Origin: Lamellibrachia luymesi
Lineage: Eukaryota > Annelida > Polychaeta > Sabellida > Siboglinidae
Assembly (NCBI GenBank): GCA_009193005.1
Contig: SDWI01000564.1
Span: forward strand, 1 to 64,000
Length of the DNA stretch: 64,000 bases
Direction of reading: 5' to 3'
Under the pieces are notes generated by a model, which saw only the letters and a program-made list of their open reading frames with translations, searched no databases and was not told the origin of the DNA. Below are positions 60,120 through 64,000 of this stretch, piece after piece. Position numbers and translations under genes: made by a program. Within the stretch, counting starts at the first letter, position 1. Every line of letters begins with the position of its first letter.

Positions 60120-60266
60120 AAGATTAGACCAACATCTCTCACTTTTAGAACAAATTCTGAGAAAATCACTAGCGTGATATTCTTAATTCTAGTGGCAAAC
60201 GATTAGTTTTATTAACTCTTCGATGCATAGCCCACAAACCATGACGTTTGCTTAGCTTTAAATAAA
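60120..60266 (+). repeat. Dispersed ~150-bp repeat (copy 3 of 3) with EDEM2 poly(A) signal
   Basis: This copy of the repeat seen at 7275 and 13930 lies just after EDEM2. It ends in AAATAAATGG, whose AATAAA at 60261-60266 is the best placed poly(A) signal for EDEM2, about 310 bp after the stop. Confidence 0.6.
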
Positions 60267-60298
60267 TGGTTTCACCGACAACCTCTTATATAAAGGAT

Positions 60299-60383
60299 CA
60301 GTGGCGTATTTAGGATCTCGCAGGGGGGGCGCAATCCTAGTGAGGGACGTGGCCCAATGGCTTCCCCCCTAAATACGCCACTG
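60299..60383. mobile_element. 85-bp hAT miniature element
   Basis: Perfect 16-bp inverted ends CAGTGGCGTATTTAGG and their complement bound only 85 bp. They are flanked by a near-perfect 8-bp duplication (TAAAGGAT at 60291-60298 and AAAAGGAT at 60384-60391). CAGTGGCG-type ends and 8-bp duplications are typical of hAT elements. Confidence 0.88.
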
Positions 60384-60819
60384 AAAAGGATATTGAGGTC
60401 ATGACACATAAACATAGGCTTCTAGTCTCCAGTGACATCAGATTTGTCTCTCTTAATGCCACACGTGGTGCAAACCTAAAGACACCACCCACGAGTTAAC
60501 CATTATCGGATCGGTTTACTGCTTCGTCAGGATCATCGACAACCATACGTAGTATCACGCGTGGCCGGCAGTGGGATTTGTACCATTAGCGTGGTTGATG
60601 CCGCGAGCACGCGATTATTTGAAACCCACGTCCACGCTTCTGCTTGTTCCTGGGAGAAAGCACTTCCGGCAAGGCATTAGAGAGTAATCTCCTGGTGCGA
60701 TGTATCGGCTATTTTGTACGCGATAACGGCGAATTGCGCTGTGTGTGATTCTGGAACAGTTAAGCGTTTATATAGTGAGATGGTTAATCTTTTTGAGAGC
60801 TGCAATGTTATGATGTCGT

Positions 60820-61130
60820 GGGATGCGGTGGCGCGGCGGTTAGAATGTCGGACTCTCAATCGAGAGTACCCGGGTTCGAATCCTCTTGCTGCCGTTTCGA
60901 AACGTTGGCAATTTCGCTCACCCCACGTTGCCATAGTTCACTCTGCTACATACAGTCTTCGCGCAGTAATTGCAGCGTGGCTGGGTGCTTCCCAGAGATA
61001 ATTAAGAGATAGTGTTCTTGTGGAAACAATAATTAGAGACGTCTGCCAACCTTTGACGTGCTATATATAAAGAACTATATATAAAGAGCTATATATAAGA
61101 ACTATATATAAAGAGCGCTATATAAAAACG
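60820..61130 (+). mobile_element. tRNA-derived SINE with TATATAAAG tail
   Basis: It has a Pol III A box TGGCGCGGCGG (60829-60839) and a perfect B box GGTTCGAATCC (60873-60883). The tRNA-unrelated body starts GCCGTTTCGAAACGTTGGCA, and the 3' tail is a CTATATATAAAGA tandem (61060-61130). The anticodon region does not form a normal stem-loop, so it is a SINE, not a tRNA gene. Positions 61135-61868 after it hold no recognisable gene. Confidence 0.78.
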
Positions 61131-61876
61131 TACCTTTTTTACAATTTCCAAGTGATTAATAACACACAGATACGCACGCAATATAATGAACGCACCAACA
61201 TTTTAAAATCAGTTGCCGGGTTTGGTTCAAGTTTAGTCGTGCCTGGTAGGGGAGGGTTCTTATTCAGATAATCAACGTGTTATTTCCATTAATTCCACAC
61301 GAGTAACTGATGCTTAAGTTCTGTGAACAGTTTAAAATAGCCTTCGCAATTCGACTTTATGTTTCAGACGCGTTTCGCAAAACACATCGTAGACTTACAG
61401 GCTAGCTCGTTTGAGCAAATGCGTTATTTAGTTTTAATGATATCATCAGATCAGACAAACTAGTAAATTAATTTCGGCTTGGCCGAACCGAAATTCATTA
61501 GGACAAAAGTAGCTCTTTATAGCAGCTTTTATATTTACGATGACGTAAAGGTCGTCAGTGGAAAACTAATTAATAAGCTTCGGAAGCTGTTGAATATGGG
61601 GGTGGGGCGAACCGAGCAGATTGGGTGGCCAACATATACAGTACATTTAATATATACCATAGATGTCAACATTCCCGCTTTCGGGTGGCCAATGCCGCTT
61701 TTTCCTCTGGTACCGCTTTGTCGGCGAAATGTCCCGCTTTTTAATTTTCAAAAGCTATTATTTGTAACGGTAAAATCGAGAAATTTATAGCACATGATCT
61801 CCTTTAACTTGGCACGTCTGCCTTGGTTTTTGTCATCCGCCCGCCGGCGTGTCTGTGGCTACTGTCGTGTACACGT

Positions 61877-63418
61877 TAGTGCCCTGCGCGGGCCTATAAT
61901 TTGAGCCTAACCCGGCCCGCAATTAGCAGTTAGAGGCCCGGCCCAGGCCCGCAGCAATTTTTCAAGCCCGGCACAGGCCCGCAAACTAGAATTTAGGCCC
62001 AGGCCCGACCCAGACCGTGAATGTTTGGTCCAGGCCCGGCCCGGCCCGCAAGTTTCAGGCCCATACCCGCGGGCCTAAGACGGGTAAGACCGCGGCCCGC
62101 TAAGTTTAGACAAGATAAAACTATAATCTTATAAGAAATACGAAACACAAATAAACTGTAAAACAGACTTATTGTTATAAAAAAAATAATAATATATGAA
62201 TATTGTACAATGTTTACTACTTAAATAATAATGCTAGTTGTTGTTTAGTAGTGTCTAGCTAGTAGCTAGTACTAGCTACTACTATATGTCACCCACTGGC
62301 ACTGACACCCAGTGGCATTTCCAGCAGGCCTGCAGTCACTAGCCTGAGACAGATCGGGTTGAGACGTGTGAATTAGTACAAGTGTGAATGAATCAGTACT
62401 GGGGAAATTGTAGATACTAAATAGTAGTCACTAGTTCACACAATTGAAAAATACCAATTACCAACTGGGGTGGGTACTAGGTACTGGCACTACTGGGCAG
62501 TGGGCAATGACCAGTTGGCTGGTCATTCAAGCAGGCAATGTTTGGAGGGAAGACCTAGACAATAGAATGTCCACTGGTTTGGTCAAATGGTGATTAAGTT
62601 GATGGTTAATCATGGCTTGCTTGCCTCTGCAAATATGTCTAAAGTAAATATTTGGGGCTGGCTGCTTCCGGCCAGGTGAACTTAAATGGCCATTAGATCT
62701 ATGGGGTCATTAGATCTATGCAAAGGGGTTCATGCCAAAAATATGCGGTTTACAGAGTCTAGACATCACGGACTAAGGGATATGAAGTTAAGTTTGAGCT
62801 GAAGAAGAATGATGGGGAACATGCATTAACTGTGATGAAGCCAGTGAAACAAGTGCCACTACTCCAGTCACAGTGTCTTGGAAAGCCAGTACATATTTAA
62901 AGAATTACAATACAAAGATATGGGCATGCAACTATGCATATATTTTATATGAAATGTCTCTATTAAAAGAATGCACATTATTAAAATTATACCATAGTAA
63001 GTCCCATTGTTGAAAAGTGGTTAAACTGCATTCCAATGTATAAAACACTAGTGTCATTCATAATTCCATGCAAGGTCTCAATTTGCAACTATATAATACT
63101 AAAGAAATAATTTTAAGCATTCATTAACCGGAATTACAATTTATAATCAGTTTTTATTAATAATAAAATTAATAATCTGGGTTTTGTATAAATATTTTTA
63201 TTATGTCCAGGCCCAGCCCAAGCCCGGCCCGGCCCGCTCACAATAGGCCCAGGCCCGGCCCAAGCCCGATGTGTTTAATTTTTTTTCAGCCCAGGCCTGG
63301 CCCGGGCCCGCAATATGTAGGCCCAGGCCCTGCCCGGCCCGCGAAATTATGTAGAGGCCCGGCCCGGCCCGGCCCGGTCCGGGCTTTGGGTCCAAGTGCA
63401 GGGCACTGGTACACGTAC
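61877..63418. mobile_element. hAT-type non-autonomous element with GGCCCGG-rich ends
   Basis: A perfect 8-bp duplication GTACACGT (61869-61876 and 63419-63426) flanks inverted ends TAGTGCCCTGC and, on the other strand, CAGTGCCCTGC. Inside each end is an array of GGCCCGGCCC/AGGCCCAGGCCC words (61885-62105 and 63208-63395). The 1.1-kb interior is AT-rich and shows no transposase ORF. The structure is that of a deletion derivative or large MITE of the hAT superfamily. Confidence 0.92.
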
Positions 63419-63426
63419 ACAAAACG

Positions 63427-64000
63427 TACACAAAATATATAACTCTGAACGTCCCCAAATCTGGCGTAAAATGAAGCTAACTTCTATCTGATACTTACCC
63501 CGAAAGCTCAGCAACACGAGACAGACGTAATTAAATCAGTGTGTTTTTAACTTTTATATGCACTGTTATATGCATTGATCTAATATTTTGTCAATAGTAA
63601 AATGGTGAAACGCTCCATATAGCGGTGTGAATCATGAACTTATTTGGTGACATGATAATATTATTAATCAGTTGACAGGTAAATTAATACAACGTGGTCA
63701 ATAGTATGTTGTGTTTTGTATACATCGTGTTAAAACACACGCTGTGTCTGTGGGGCAAGACGGTCCCTATGTTTTATCCCACACGCACATGGTCACAATG
63801 TATCAAATATATTACACATGGCCAGTTATGTTTAATACATTTAATATAATATGAACATTGCACAATTTACGTTCTGACAACCTGTTATATGTAATTATGA
63901 GGAATATACTAAACCAATATTATATTATGTAAGGATTGCAAGGTATTATTATATGTTAACTCCCGTTTAAATTTAATAACCATAATTACTGTCATACCAT
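63427..64000. other. Right edge, nothing recognised
   Basis: AT-rich sequence without ORFs of note, repeats or motifs I can support. Confidence 0.5.

Noticed and set aside
60826..60900. tRNA gene
   Set aside because: Good A and B boxes but no normal anticodon stem-loop. It continues into the SINE body and TATATAAAG tail.
62280..63200. Genes inside the large hAT element
   Set aside because: The interior has only short ORFs, with no transposase or host domain.

Overview
This window is nuclear DNA of an invertebrate animal. It is AT-rich, its genes are split by introns of about 0.3-8 kb, and transposon relics are frequent. The proteins are clearly metazoan, but nothing I can read fixes the phylum. 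A lophotrochozoan or other non-vertebrate bilaterian is a guess.

Five conserved genes were rebuilt exon by exon from splice sites and reading phase. UBE2T (+, 12607-19691) is the Fanconi-pathway E2 enzyme. A phafin, PLEKHF (-, 39532 down to 26088), is an endosomal PH-FYVE adaptor. RNASEK (+, 39795-42188) is ribonuclease kappa, a V-ATPase-associated membrane protein. RPS10 (-, 47806 down to 43791, with a probable 5' leader exon near 48970) is ribosomal protein eS10. EDEM2 (+, 50042-59951) is an ER-associated degradation mannosidase homolog. Strands alternate, so PLEKHF/RNASEK and RPS10/EDEM2 are head to head and UBE2T/PLEKHF and RNASEK/RPS10 are tail to tail. The PLEKHF and RNASEK start codons are only 262 bp apart and share a promoter with two TFE/MITF-type E-boxes, which fits their endolysosomal roles.

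Positions 1-12,000 hold no conserved host gene. They carry LINE and THAP-gene remnants, tandem repeats, an inverted-repeat element, a tRNA-derived SINE and one unrecognised ORF (8978-9703) that encodes a duplicated acidic module.

The introns and spacers contain many mobile elements whose boundaries can be read. These include two copies of one hAT-type element with 8-bp target duplications, a 1.54-kb hAT element with GGCCCGG-rich ends, an 85-bp hAT miniature, a piggyBac deletion derivative between TTAA sites, and a TA-flanked miniature element in three introns. There are also at least four LINE families (one with a PHD finger joined to its endonuclease-RT ORF) and tRNA-derived SINEs. Satellite-like arrays of 60, 36 and 20 bp are present, together with a perfect 47-bp palindrome. 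I found no CRISPR array, rRNA or functional tRNA gene.
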